Shown: positions 44,509 to 54,675 of the stretch, one piece after another
How the letters are laid out: each line of letters opens with the position of its first letter
How positions within the stretch are numbered: position 1 is the first letter of the stretch
NCBI RefSeq assembly: GCF_023897065.1
Contig: NZ_JAMHIV010000013.1
Coordinates: 1 to 64,000 of the forward strand
Length of the DNA stretch: 64,000 nucleotides
Direction of reading: 5' to 3'
Source of the DNA: Crossiella sp. SN42
Lineage (GTDB): Bacteria; Actinomycetota; Actinomycetes; Mycobacteriales; Pseudonocardiaceae
Notes under the pieces: generated by a model
Told to the model about the DNA's origin: nothing
Database searches by the model: none
What the model saw: the letters and a program-made list of their open reading frames with translations, nothing else
Translations under genes and position numbers: made by a program

Positions 44509-45135
44509 GTGAGCAGCACCAGGCAGGAACCGGCCGAGGCCGAGCTGCCGGACCGGGTGTGGACCGTTCCGAACATCCTGAGCTTCCTCCGGCTCGCCGG
44601 AGTCCCGCTGTTCCTGTGGCTGTTGCTGGGCCCGAAAGCGGACATCCTCGCGCTGATCGTGCTCGTCGTCGCCGGTCTCTCCGACTGGCTGGACGGCAAG
44701 CTGGCCCGCTGGCTCAACCAGTCCAGCCGCCTCGGCGCCCTGCTCGACCCGGCGGCCGACCGGCTCTACATCCTGGCCACCCTGATCGCCTTCCTGATCC
44801 GCGACATCGTGCCCTGGTGGGTGGTCGCGGTGCTGGTCGGCCGGGAGATCGTGCTCGGCATCGCGGTGCTCGTGCTGGGCCGCCTGGGCTACGGGCCGTT
44901 CCCGGTGCACTACGTCGGCAAGGCGGCCACCTTCTGCCTGATGTACGCCTTCCCGCTGCTGCTGCTCACCGACGGCACCTACACCGGCGCGGAGTGGTTC
45001 CGGCCGCTGGCCTACGCCTTCACCATCTGGGGCGGCGCCATGTACGTGTGGGCGGCGGTGCTCTACCTGATCCAGCTCGGCGGCGCGCTGCGCGCGGGCA
45101 GCCCGGCCCGGCTCGCCCAGGCCAGTGGCGGCTGA
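44509..45135 (+). CDS. pgsA2: CDP-alcohol phosphatidyltransferase (PgsA2-like)
   Basis: 208 aa from GTG 44509 with GGAGGGG. The signature D-x2-D-G-x2-A-R-x8-G-x3-D-x3-D is complete in SDWLDGKLAR...GALLDPAADR. Several membrane helices follow. Enzymes of this family transfer a phosphatidyl group from CDP-diacylglycerol to an alcohol such as glycerol-3-phosphate or inositol derivatives. The gene order matches M. tuberculosis Rv1822 (pgsA2). Overlaps the next gene by 11 bp. Confidence 0.87.
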   Translation: MSSTRQEPAEAELPDRVWTVPNILSFLRLAGVPLFLWLLLGPKADILALIVLVVAGLSDWLDGKLARWLNQSSRLGALLDPAADRLYILATLIAFLIRDIVPWWVVAVLVGREIVLGIAVLVLGRLGYGPFPVHYVGKAATFCLMYAFPLLLLTDGTYTGAEWFRPLAYAFTIWGGAMYVWAAVLYLIQLGGALRAGSPARLAQASGG

Positions 45136-46012
45136 CCCGAAACCGGGCGAGCTGGGCATCCTCGGCCAGCTGCTCGGCGACCACCTGGACGCGGGCTACG
45201 ACGAGGCCCACCGCCGCCGTGACGGCGAACCCCCCAAGCGGCGCGGCCACAAGCTCTGGCTGGTCACCGGCGCGCTGGTGGCCGGGCTGCTGATGGGCGT
45301 GGCCGCCTCCGACGCCACCCAGCGCGCGCCCGGCGCGGACCAGACCCGGCGCAGCCTGGCCGACGACGTGGCCGCGGCCAGGGCCGAGACCGAGGAGCTG
45401 AGCCGCCGCGCCGCCGTGCTGGCCGCCGCGCTGGACCAGGCCCGCGGCAAGGCCCTCGACGGCGACGAGGCCGGCCGGGCCGAGCTGGAACGGCTCAACG
45501 CGCTCACCGAGGCCGCGGGCGCGATCGCGGTGCGCGGGCCGGGGCTGGCCATCACCGTGCGCGACCCGATCGCCCGCGGCGAGCAGAACTACCAGAACGT
45601 GCTGGACCGCGACCTGCAGGTGCTGGTCAACGCGCTGTGGTCGAGCGGGGCCGAGGCGGTCGCGGTCGGCGGGGTCCGGCTCCAGCCCAGGGCCACCATC
45701 CGGCAGGCCGGCGGCGCGATGCTGGTGGACAACCGGCCGATCACCCAGCCCTATGTGCTGGAGGCGATCGGCCCGCCTGCCGAGATGCGCGAGGCGTTCT
45801 CGCACACCGAGGCCCACCGCCGCTTCCTCGCCTTCGCCGCCGACTACGGCACGGTGTTCACCGTGGAGAACCGGGACGAGCTGCGCCTGCCCGCCGCCGG
45901 CGTCACCGAGGGCCGCCTGGCCGCCACCCTCACCCCGGCCCCGCCCCCGGCCACGACCTCGTCGACCAAGAGCACACCGCCGCCCACGAGCACACCGGGA
46001 GGAAAACGGTGA
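45125..46012 (+). CDS. DUF881 membrane-anchored protein
   Basis: 295 aa. One N-terminal membrane helix (LWLVTGALVAGLLMGVAA), a coiled-coil stretch (about 70-125) and the DUF881 core (GPGLAITVRDP, DLQVLVNALWSSGAEAVAVG). Pro/Thr-rich C-terminal tail. Counterpart of Rv1823. Function unknown; the cluster context and similarity to cell-envelope genes suggest a surface or division role. Translationally coupled to the next gene (GTGA). Confidence 0.84.
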   Translation: MAADPKPGELGILGQLLGDHLDAGYDEAHRRRDGEPPKRRGHKLWLVTGALVAGLLMGVAASDATQRAPGADQTRRSLADDVAAARAETEELSRRAAVLAAALDQARGKALDGDEAGRAELERLNALTEAAGAIAVRGPGLAITVRDPIARGEQNYQNVLDRDLQVLVNALWSSGAEAVAVGGVRLQPRATIRQAGGAMLVDNRPITQPYVLEAIGPPAEMREAFSHTEAHRRFLAFAADYGTVFTVENRDELRLPAAGVTEGRLAATLTPAPPPATTSSTKSTPPPTSTPGGKR

Positions 46013-46341
46013 TCGCCCTGTTCGCCCTCGCGATGGGGGTCCTGCTCGGCCTCTGGCTGGACCCCACGGTGCCCGAATGGGCCCAGCCCTACCTGCCGAT
46101 CGCCGTGGTGGCCGCGCTGGACGCGCTCTTCGGCGGCATCAGGGCCAGACTGGACGGCAAGTTCGACGCCAAGGTCTTCGTGGTCTCCTTCGTCTCCAAC
46201 GTGGTCATCGCCGCGCTGATCGTGTGGCTGGGCGACGAGCTGGGCGTGGGCGCGCAGCTGTCCACCGCGGTGGTGGTGGTCTTCGGCATCCGGATCTTCG
46301 GCAACGCCGCGGCCATCCGTCGACACCTGTTCAAGGCCTGA
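46009..46341 (+). CDS. Small basic membrane protein (DUF1290, Sbp-like)
   Basis: 110 aa from GTG 46009 with GGGAGG. Three hydrophobic segments: MIALFALAMGVLLGLWL, LPIAVVAALDALFGGIRA and FVSNVVIAALIVWL, with the Sbp hallmark ALDALFGGIRA. The family is found next to ftsA/ftsZ in Gram-positives and as Rv1824 in M. tuberculosis. Function unknown. Confidence 0.85.
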   Translation: MIALFALAMGVLLGLWLDPTVPEWAQPYLPIAVVAALDALFGGIRARLDGKFDAKVFVVSFVSNVVIAALIVWLGDELGVGAQLSTAVVVVFGIRIFGNAAAIRRHLFKA

Positions 46342-46342
46342 G

Positions 46343-47080
46343 ATGACCGGCAACGGGCTGCCCAAGCGCACCGGCGCGAAGCACCGGCTGATCAAGATCA
46401 GGGACAACCGCTGGGTCACCGGGTCGACCATGGTGGTGCTGTGCGTGGTGCTCGGCGTCGCGCTGGTCGCCCAGGTGCGGCGCACCCAGACCGGCGAGGG
46501 CCTGGCCGAGGCCCGCCCGCAGGACCTGGTGGTGCTGCTGGACGGGCTGCAGGAGCGCGAGGCCGCGCTGCGCAAGGAGATCGCCGAGTCCGAGGCCACC
46601 CTGCGCAAGCTCCAGGAGGGCGGCACCGCCTCGGCGGCCGCGCTGGAGGAGGCCAGGCGCAGGGCCACCGCGCTGGCCGTGCTCACCGGCACGGTGCCGG
46701 TGACCGGACCCGGACTCCGGGTGGAGATCGGCGACAACGCGGGCAAGCTGGGGCCGGAGGTGCTGCTGGACGTGATCCAGGAACTGCGCAACGCCGGCGC
46801 CGAGGCGCTGCAGGCCGGTCCGGTCCGGGTGGGCGTGGACACCGCGCTGACCGGCGCGGACGGCCTGATCCGGATCGACGGGACCACGCTGACCCTGCCC
46901 TACGTGATCACGGCCATCGGCGATCCCCCTACTCTTGCCGCGGCACTGAACATCCCCGGCGGGGTGGTGGACACAGTGGAACGCAAGGGCGGCTCGACAC
47001 GCATCCAGCAACAGGACCGCGTGGAGATCACCGCGTTGCGGGCGGAACGCAAGCAGAAATACGCTCGACCAGCCGGTTGA
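46343..47080 (+). CDS. DUF881 membrane-anchored protein, second copy
   Basis: 245 aa. N-terminal membrane helix STMVVLCVVLGVALVAQV, coiled coil (LDGLQEREAALRKEIAESEA) and DUF881 core (GPGLRVEIGDN, IQELRNAGAEALQAGPVRV). Counterpart of Rv1825. It starts 1 nt after the Sbp-like gene and is part of the same operon, as a paralogue of the DUF881 protein two genes upstream. Confidence 0.84.
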   Translation: MTGNGLPKRTGAKHRLIKIRDNRWVTGSTMVVLCVVLGVALVAQVRRTQTGEGLAEARPQDLVVLLDGLQEREAALRKEIAESEATLRKLQEGGTASAAALEEARRRATALAVLTGTVPVTGPGLRVEIGDNAGKLGPEVLLDVIQELRNAGAEALQAGPVRVGVDTALTGADGLIRIDGTTLTLPYVITAIGDPPTLAAALNIPGGVVDTVERKGGSTRIQQQDRVEITALRAERKQKYARPAG

Positions 47081-47128
47081 CACAAGGGTTGGTCGGCACG
47101 TCGCACCGGCACGGAAGGGGAACACTCG

Positions 47129-47515
47129 GTGAATGTGCCCGAGCAGTTGAAGTACACGGACGACCACGAGTGGGTGCAGGTCACCGGCGATGGCGTGGTG
47201 CGGGTCGGCATCACCGACTACGCGCAGAACGCACTGGGCGACGTGGTGTTCGTGCAGCCGCCCGCCGTGGGTGACACGGTCGCGGCCGGTGACAGCATCG
47301 GCGAGGTCGAGTCGACCAAGAGCGTCTCCGACATCTACGCGCCGGTCAGTGGCGAGGTCACCGCGGTCAACGAGGCCGTGGTCACCGCGCCGGAGACGAT
47401 CAACACCGATCCCTTCGGCGAGGGCTGGCTGTTCGAGGTGCGCCTGGCCGACGCCGCCGCGCTGGAGGAGCTGCTGGACGCGGCCGCCTACACCGAGAAG
47501 ATCAGCGAAGCGTGA
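47129..47515 (+). CDS. gcvH: Glycine cleavage system H protein
   Basis: 128 aa. The lipoyl attachment Lys lies in EVESTKSVSDIYAP, and the family opening YTDDHEWV and the NxxPFGEGWL-like TDPFGEGWLFEV are present. It shuttles the aminomethyl group between GcvP, GcvT and the L protein. GTG start with GGGGAA. gcvP is 3.8 kb downstream under a glycine riboswitch; gcvT is not in the window. Confidence 0.94.
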   Translation: MNVPEQLKYTDDHEWVQVTGDGVVRVGITDYAQNALGDVVFVQPPAVGDTVAAGDSIGEVESTKSVSDIYAPVSGEVTAVNEAVVTAPETINTDPFGEGWLFEVRLADAAALEELLDAAAYTEKISEA

Positions 47516-47631
47516 TCTCGATCTTTCGCCGGCTCTTCGGCAAGCGCAGGAGCCGCTCAGGGAACGAACAGACCAACACGGTACGTTGGCAGGACACTTC
47601 GCAAGATCCATCGGGCACGAGGAGCACTCAG

Positions 47632-48087
47632 GTGAGCACGCACGACGGGCCCGGCGTTCCGCCGGAGCGTCCCGCAGAGTCCACTTCGGTCTTCCGGGCC
47701 GACTTCCTCGCCGAGGTCGAGGGCACCGAGACCGCGGCCCCAGAGCCGGCCATCTCCGGTGTCGACGCGCTGCCGGCCGGGTCCGCCCTGCTGGTGGTCA
47801 AGCGCGGCCCGAACGCGGGCTCGCGCTTCCTGCTCGACCGCGACACCACCAGCTCGGGCCGTCACCCCGACAGCGACATCTTCCTCGACGACGTCACCGT
47901 CTCCCGGCGGCACGCCGAGTTCCGCCGTGAGGGCGGGGAGTTCGTCGTGGTCGACGTCGGCAGCCTGAACGGCACCTACGTCAACCGGGCCCCGGTGGAC
48001 ACCGCGGTGCTGGCCAACGGGGACGAGGTCCAGATCGGCAAGTTCCGTCTGGTCTTCCTGACCGGCCCCGGCGCACCGGCTCAGTGA
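47632..48087 (+). CDS. garA: FHA-domain metabolic regulator GarA/OdhI
   Basis: 151 aa from GTG 47632 (GAGGAG 7 nt upstream). The frame is open from 47512, which would give a 191-aa form coupled to gcvH. The FHA domain has SSGRHPDSDIFLDDVTVSRR and GSLNGTYVNR. GarA/OdhI inhibits 2-oxoglutarate dehydrogenase when unphosphorylated. The N-terminal phospho-motif usually reads ETTSVFRADF; here it is ESTSVFRADF, so the residue phosphorylated by PknG in mycobacteria is Ser while the PknB site Thr is kept. Neighbours match Rv1826-Rv1828. Confidence 0.9.
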   Translation: MSTHDGPGVPPERPAESTSVFRADFLAEVEGTETAAPEPAISGVDALPAGSALLVVKRGPNAGSRFLLDRDTTSSGRHPDSDIFLDDVTVSRRHAEFRREGGEFVVVDVGSLNGTYVNRAPVDTAVLANGDEVQIGKFRLVFLTGPGAPAQ

Positions 48088-48812
48088 CGGCGGCCGGGCG
48101 GCCCCAGCATGGTGGCCTCAGCATCGGCACGGTGCTCTCGCAGCTCCGGGCCGAGTTCCCCGAGGTGACCATCTCCAAGATCCGGTTCCTGGAGTCGGAA
48201 GGCTTGGTCCGCCCGGCGCGTACCCCGTCGGGGTACCGCCAGTTCTCGCCGGTCGACGTCGAACGCCTCCGTTTCGTGCTCGCCGCGCAGCGGGACCACT
48301 ACCTGCCGCTCAAGGTGATCAAGGAGCAGCTGGAGGCATTCGACCGCGGTGACGTGCCCGCGGGCGCCTCCCCGCGTCCGCCGCGCACCCTGGTCGCGGT
48401 GGACGGCCTGCCCGACGCCGAGGCGTTCTCGCCCGGCGGGGAGGTCCGGCTGACCCGCGAGGAGCTGCTGGAGCGCACCGGCATCGATGGCGCGACCCTG
48501 GTCGAGCTGGAGCGCTACGGCCTGGTCAGGGCCGGGGCAGCCGGGTTCTACGACTCCGACACCGCCGCGCTGGTGCGCACCGTGCGCGCGATGACCGAGT
48601 TCGGCATCGAACCCAGGCACCTGCGCGCGTTTCGTTCCTCCGCCGACCGGGAAGTAGGGCTGGTGGAGCAAATCGCTGCTCCACTCGCCAGGCAGCGTGA
48701 CCGCGATGCCAGGGCGAGGGCGGATGAGGTGGTCAGGGAGCTGGCCGCGCTGTCCGTGACGCTGCACACGTTGCTGGTCAAGATCGGCCTGCGGGGCGTG
48801 ACCGGCGGGTGA
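48084..48812 (+). CDS. ftsR: MerR-family regulator, Rv1828/FtsR type
   Basis: 242 aa. Winged helix with SIGTVLSQLRAEFPEVTISK and IRFLESEGLVRPARTPSGYR. A second half (EVRLTREELLERTGIDGATL) has another MerR-like helix pattern. The Corynebacterium orthologue FtsR activates ftsZ; the name is given on synteny and length, not proven. GTG overlaps the garA stop (GTGA). Confidence 0.82.
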   Translation: MTAAGRPQHGGLSIGTVLSQLRAEFPEVTISKIRFLESEGLVRPARTPSGYRQFSPVDVERLRFVLAAQRDHYLPLKVIKEQLEAFDRGDVPAGASPRPPRTLVAVDGLPDAEAFSPGGEVRLTREELLERTGIDGATLVELERYGLVRAGAAGFYDSDTAALVRTVRAMTEFGIEPRHLRAFRSSADREVGLVEQIAAPLARQRDRDARARADEVVRELAALSVTLHTLLVKIGLRGVTGG

Positions 48813-48974
48813 CTTCCGCGCAGGTCGCGGCCGAAACGTGATGTTCGTGCCCGCGATGACATGGGCTGGAGCAGGCAACCGTGTCCTGCGGCGGGTAGCG
48901 TCGGAGGAGTCGGTACGCGATCCTCGTAGTGGCGGGGATATTGCGGTCCAACGCACTGGAGGAGGCGAGTTCCG

Positions 48975-49448
48975 ATGAGCGAGATGCGCGTCGTCGGTGT
49001 GCGGGTGGAGCTGCCCGCGAACCAGCCGATCCTGCTGCTGCGTGAAACCGAAGGTGACCGCTATCTGCCGATCTGGATCGGCTCGGTGGAGGCGACCGCG
49101 ATCGCGCTGGAGCAGCAGGGGGTGCGGCCCTCCCGGCCGCTGACCCACGACCTGCTCAAGGACGTGATCGGGGCACTGGGGCGGCAGCTCGAACAGGTCC
49201 GGATCACCGACCTGCAGGAGGGCACGTTCTTCGCGGAGCTGGTCTTCGACGGGGATGTGCGGGTCTCGGCCCGGCCGAGCGACTCGGTGGCGCTCGCGCT
49301 GCGGGTCGGCGTGCCCATCCACGCCGAGGAGGCGGTGCTCGCCGAGGCGGGCCTGGTCATCCCGGACGAGCAGGAGGACGAGGTGGAGAAGTTCCGCGAG
49401 TTCCTGGACTCCGTGTCACCGGAGGACTTCCGCGGGGCGGACACCTAG
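48975..49448 (+). CDS. Bifunctional nuclease family protein (DUF151/BFN)
   Basis: 157 aa. The opening MRVVGVRVELPANQPILLLR, then PIWIGSVEATAIALEQQG and the ALRVGVPIHAEEAVLAEAG block are the BFN signature. Plant homologues have DNase/RNase activity; the bacterial role is unclear. RBS GGAGGAGG. Counterpart of Rv1829. A perfect 15-bp hairpin follows the gene. Confidence 0.87.
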   Translation: MSEMRVVGVRVELPANQPILLLRETEGDRYLPIWIGSVEATAIALEQQGVRPSRPLTHDLLKDVIGALGRQLEQVRITDLQEGTFFAELVFDGDVRVSARPSDSVALALRVGVPIHAEEAVLAEAGLVIPDEQEDEVEKFREFLDSVSPEDFRGADT

Positions 49449-49467
49449 AGACAACGCATACTTTCCA

Positions 49468-49511
49468 CTCGGGCCCCTGGACCGCCGTCACCGGCAGTCC
49501 AGGGGCCCGAG
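49468..49511 (+). terminator. Terminator-like hairpin after the BFN gene
   Basis: CTCGGGCCCCTGGAC (49468-49482) pairs perfectly with GTCCAGGGGCCCGAG (49497-49511) around a 14-nt loop. No U-tract follows, as is common in GC-rich actinobacteria. Confidence 0.65.
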
Positions 49512-49699
49512 TCGTTCGGTGATCAACCGCTCTCCGCCGTCACACCATCGTGTGGTCAAGCTGTGATCTTGTGGCGGTTGTGCTGGGATGCCGGACCGGT
49601 CGTCACCGTCCGACCAGGTGACGACGCGGGTATCGGTTCAGAAGAGTGAATGCCACCGAGGCGCTGAGCGGGACGGTGGTCCCTTCCCCGCGCGTCGCG

Positions 49700-49728
49700 T
49701 TGACCCGGGGGATGGCCCGTCTTACCGT
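49700..49728 (+). promoter_or_regulatory. Promoter upstream of the second MerR gene
   Basis: TTGACC (49700-49705), 17 bp, TACCGT (49723-49728). About 120 nt of leader remain before the GTG at 49857. Sequence between the hairpin at 49511 and this promoter shows nothing else I recognise. Confidence 0.55.
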
Positions 49729-49856
49729 CGGTGGCGAGTCAATCGCGCCGGGGCAGAACCAGTTTCCCGGCCGCCTGCTCAGGACCGACACGCCGGTGGG
49801 GACACGGGCGTGCGGTCGCCGTTGCCGACCGGAGGGTCGGCCGAGGGGAGGCACGC

Positions 49857-50423
49857 GTGGTCGAGGAAGCGCCAAGTCATCGAGGCGCGCCCGAGCAGGG
49901 TGCTTTGTTCCCTGACATGTCGTTGCCGGACGAGCTGGTCGGCTACCGGGGCCCGGCGGCCTGTCAGATCGCCGGCATCACCTATCGCCAGCTGGACTAC
50001 TGGGCCCGCACCGGACTGGTCTCGCCGACCATAAGGAGTGCCCACGGCTCCGGCAGCCAGCGCCTGTACTCCTTCAAGGACATCCTGGTCCTGAAGGTGG
50101 TCAAGCGGCTGCTCGACACCGGCGTCTCGCTGCAGAACATCCGGGTCGCGGTGGACCACCTGCGCCGCAGGGGCGTGCGCGACCTGGCCCGGATCACGCT
50201 GTTCAGCGACGGCACCACGGTCTACGAGTGCACCTCCCCCGAGGAGGTGGTCGACCTGCTGCAGGGCGGTCAGGGCGTGTTCGGCATCGCGGTCAGCGGG
50301 GCGATGCGCGAGATCAGCGGCACCATCCACGAGTTCCCGGCCGAGCGGGCCGACGGCGTGGAGCTGCTGCCCGGCGAGGACGACGAGCTGGCCCGCAAGC
50401 GCCGCGACCGGCAGACCGGCTGA
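49857..50423 (+). CDS. MerR-family regulator, Rv1830 type
   Basis: 188 aa from GTG 49857 with GGGGAGG. HTH: ACQIAGITYRQLDYWARTGL and SQRLYSFKDILVLKVVKRLL, i.e. a MerR domain shifted about 30 residues from the N-terminus. The C-terminal half (FSDGTTVYECTSPEEVVDLL) lacks the Cys of metal sensors. Counterpart of Rv1830 in the conserved block. Target unknown. Confidence 0.83.
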   Translation: MVEEAPSHRGAPEQGALFPDMSLPDELVGYRGPAACQIAGITYRQLDYWARTGLVSPTIRSAHGSGSQRLYSFKDILVLKVVKRLLDTGVSLQNIRVAVDHLRRRGVRDLARITLFSDGTTVYECTSPEEVVDLLQGGQGVFGIAVSGAMREISGTIHEFPAERADGVELLPGEDDELARKRRDRQTG

Positions 50424-50465
50424 GCCAGTTCTGCCGCTGGTTCGGTTCTGGCTGAAACCCCTCGG

Positions 50466-50520
50466 AGCGGCCGTTGGCCGCTGCTTAAGCTCCCGCTGAC
50501 GGCTGCCCAGGGAGCAGCCG
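50466..50520 (+). other. Two hairpins upstream of the secreted-protein gene
   Basis: AGCGGCC-GTT-GGCCGCT (50466-50482) and CGGCTGC-CCAGGGA-GCAGCCG (50500-50520). The first may terminate the MerR transcript. The second ends 21 nt before the ATG at 50542 and may shape the leader. Confidence 0.45.
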
Positions 50521-50541
50521 CCCGCACTTGGGGGTTACACC

Positions 50542-50937
50542 ATGACTCGACGTCTGCTGACCGTGGCCGCGCTGGCCCTGGCCGCTTTCGGCGTCTCCGC
50601 CCCGCTGGCCCAGGCCGCGCCCGCGCCGATCAGCTTCGGGCACGAGCAGGGCAAGTTCACCGGCACCAAGGACACCGTGTGCAACCCGATCATCGGTTGC
50701 ACCTACAAGCTGGAGGGCACGCTCAGCACCGCGGGCGCGGCCGAGGACTGCTACCAGGTCCAGTGGACCGCGGGCACCGCCTGGGGCGCGGTCAACGTGC
50801 CGCCTGCCTGCGGCGCCGGCGAGCACCGGGTGGCCCGCGGCTTCCCGTGGCCGGGCGCCCGCCCGACCGCGTTCCGGCTGTGCCTGGTCAGCGCGGACGG
50901 CACGGTGCGTTCCTGCGGCACGCAGCAGGCTTCCTGA
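50542..50937 (+). CDS. Small secreted Cys-containing protein
   Basis: 131 aa with a clear signal peptide (residues 1-26, ending AQA). The mature part has six Cys (in VCNPIIGC, DCYQV, PACGAG, LCLVS and SCGTQ), suggesting three disulfides, and looks beta-rich. No family recognised. It interrupts the MerR-gcvP order relative to mycobacteria. A 16-bp hairpin follows. Confidence 0.75.
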   Translation: MTRRLLTVAALALAAFGVSAPLAQAAPAPISFGHEQGKFTGTKDTVCNPIIGCTYKLEGTLSTAGAAEDCYQVQWTAGTAWGAVNVPPACGAGEHRVARGFPWPGARPTAFRLCLVSADGTVRSCGTQQAS

Positions 50938-50942
50938 CCCGC

Positions 50943-50985
50943 GCCGCCACCGCGCGCACGCCGGCCGGCTGCGCGCGGTGGCGGC
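50943..50985 (+). terminator. Terminator-like hairpin
   Basis: GCCGCCACCGCGCGCA (50943-50958) pairs perfectly with TGCGCGCGGTGGCGGC (50970-50985), loop of 11 nt. No U-tract. Confidence 0.6.
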
Positions 50986-51073
50986 CCGGCCACGCCCTGT
51001 GTCCGTCCACGACCACGGCCGGTGACCTGGTGTTCTCAGGCACGTCGGAAACTTCCGGTTAACTCAGGCGGGG

Positions 51074-51079
51074 TAGGAT
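51074..51079 (+). promoter_or_regulatory. -10 box of the gcvP leader transcript
   Basis: TAGGAT, 24 nt before the first riboswitch helix. I cannot identify a convincing -35 box. Confidence 0.4.
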
Positions 51080-51102
51080 TCGCGCGTAGTCGTGATCCCC
51101 AC

Positions 51103-51305
51103 GCGGGAGAGCCCGGACCGGAGCCATCGGTCCGGCGCCGAAGGAGCAACTCCTCCCCGGAACCTCTCAGGCCAAGCGGACCGTGTGGGCAGACACCTCT
51201 GGAAAGCGGTCCGCGTTCGCGTGGACCCGCCGACGGTGCAAGTCCGGTGCCCAGTGCCGGGTGAAGCTCTCAGGCGCCCGGAAACCGGGTACGGACAGAG
51301 GGGGA
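51103..51305 (+). ncRNA. Tandem glycine riboswitch
   Basis: First aptamer: GCGGGAGAG, GCGCCGAAGGAGCAA, CCTCTCAGGCCAAGCGGACC, AGACACCTCTGG. Second aptamer: GCCGACGGTGCAAGTC, AGCTCTCAGGCGCCCGG, then ACGGACAGAGGGGG. These are the conserved P1/P3a core blocks of the two-aptamer glycine riboswitch. It lies in the leader of gcvP, whose product degrades glycine, so a glycine-activated ON switch is expected. The gcvP start is 44 nt downstream. Confidence 0.9.
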
Positions 51306-51348
51306 GGGCAGTTCCGCATGCCCACCCCTAGGCGCCGGAGGCGAGAGC

Positions 51349-54231
<2,883 letters not shown>

Positions 54232-54250
54232 CGACAAAGCAAACACCCAG

Positions 54251-54288
54251 AGCGCCCCGGGCCGAGAAGGTCCGGGGCGCTTGCCTTT
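54251..54288 (+). terminator. Intrinsic terminator after gcvP
   Basis: AGCGCCCCGG (54251-54260) pairs with CCGGGGCGCT (54272-54281), loop GCCGAGAAGGT, followed by TGCCTTTC. Confidence 0.75.
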
Positions 54289-54413
54289 CATCCCCGCCGC
54301 CCGCAACCAAGCCCCGACGTGACCCGCGAACAGCGAGCCCGCAACACACCCCGATTGCTTGGCCCTGCATCAATTCCAGCCCCGCGCGGAACCGTCCACA
54401 ATGGACGCGAAAG

Positions 54414-54602
54414 CTAGTCGCCCAGCCCGCGCAAAAACTCCGCGAACGCCCCGGCCGTGAACGACAACCGGGGCCCGTCCGGATTCTTGGAGTCGCGTAC
54501 CGCCACCGCGTCCGGGGCGAAGGCGACCTCAACGCAGTTCTCCCCGTTGCCGCTGCTGTAGCTGCTCTTGCGCCACGGAGACGCAGGGCGGTCAGGTGTC
54601 AT
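54414..54602 (-). CDS. DUF397 protein without an adjacent XRE partner
   Basis: 62 aa. [18 protein letters not shown], the [16 protein letters not shown] block and FAEFLRGL are the complete DUF397 signature. ATG 54602 has GGAG 5 nt upstream; GTG 54608 is in frame. DUF397 genes in actinomycetes usually sit beside an XRE-HTH gene; none is nearby here, so its partner must be elsewhere or lost. Function unknown. Confidence 0.85.
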   Translation of the reverse strand: MTPDRPASPWRKSSYSSGNGENCVEVAFAPDAVAVRDSKNPDGPRLSFTAGAFAEFLRGLGD

Positions 54603-54675
54603 ACCCACTCCATTCGTGGCCGGAGGTGCCTGAAGCCCGCGCGGCCACCGTCGCTTCGACAGTTCCTCGGCGGAG

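Noticed and set aside
47512-47631. 40-codon N-terminal extension of GarA
   Set aside because: Open and overlapping gcvH, but the GarA family starts near 47632, where a better RBS lies. Kept only as an alternative start.
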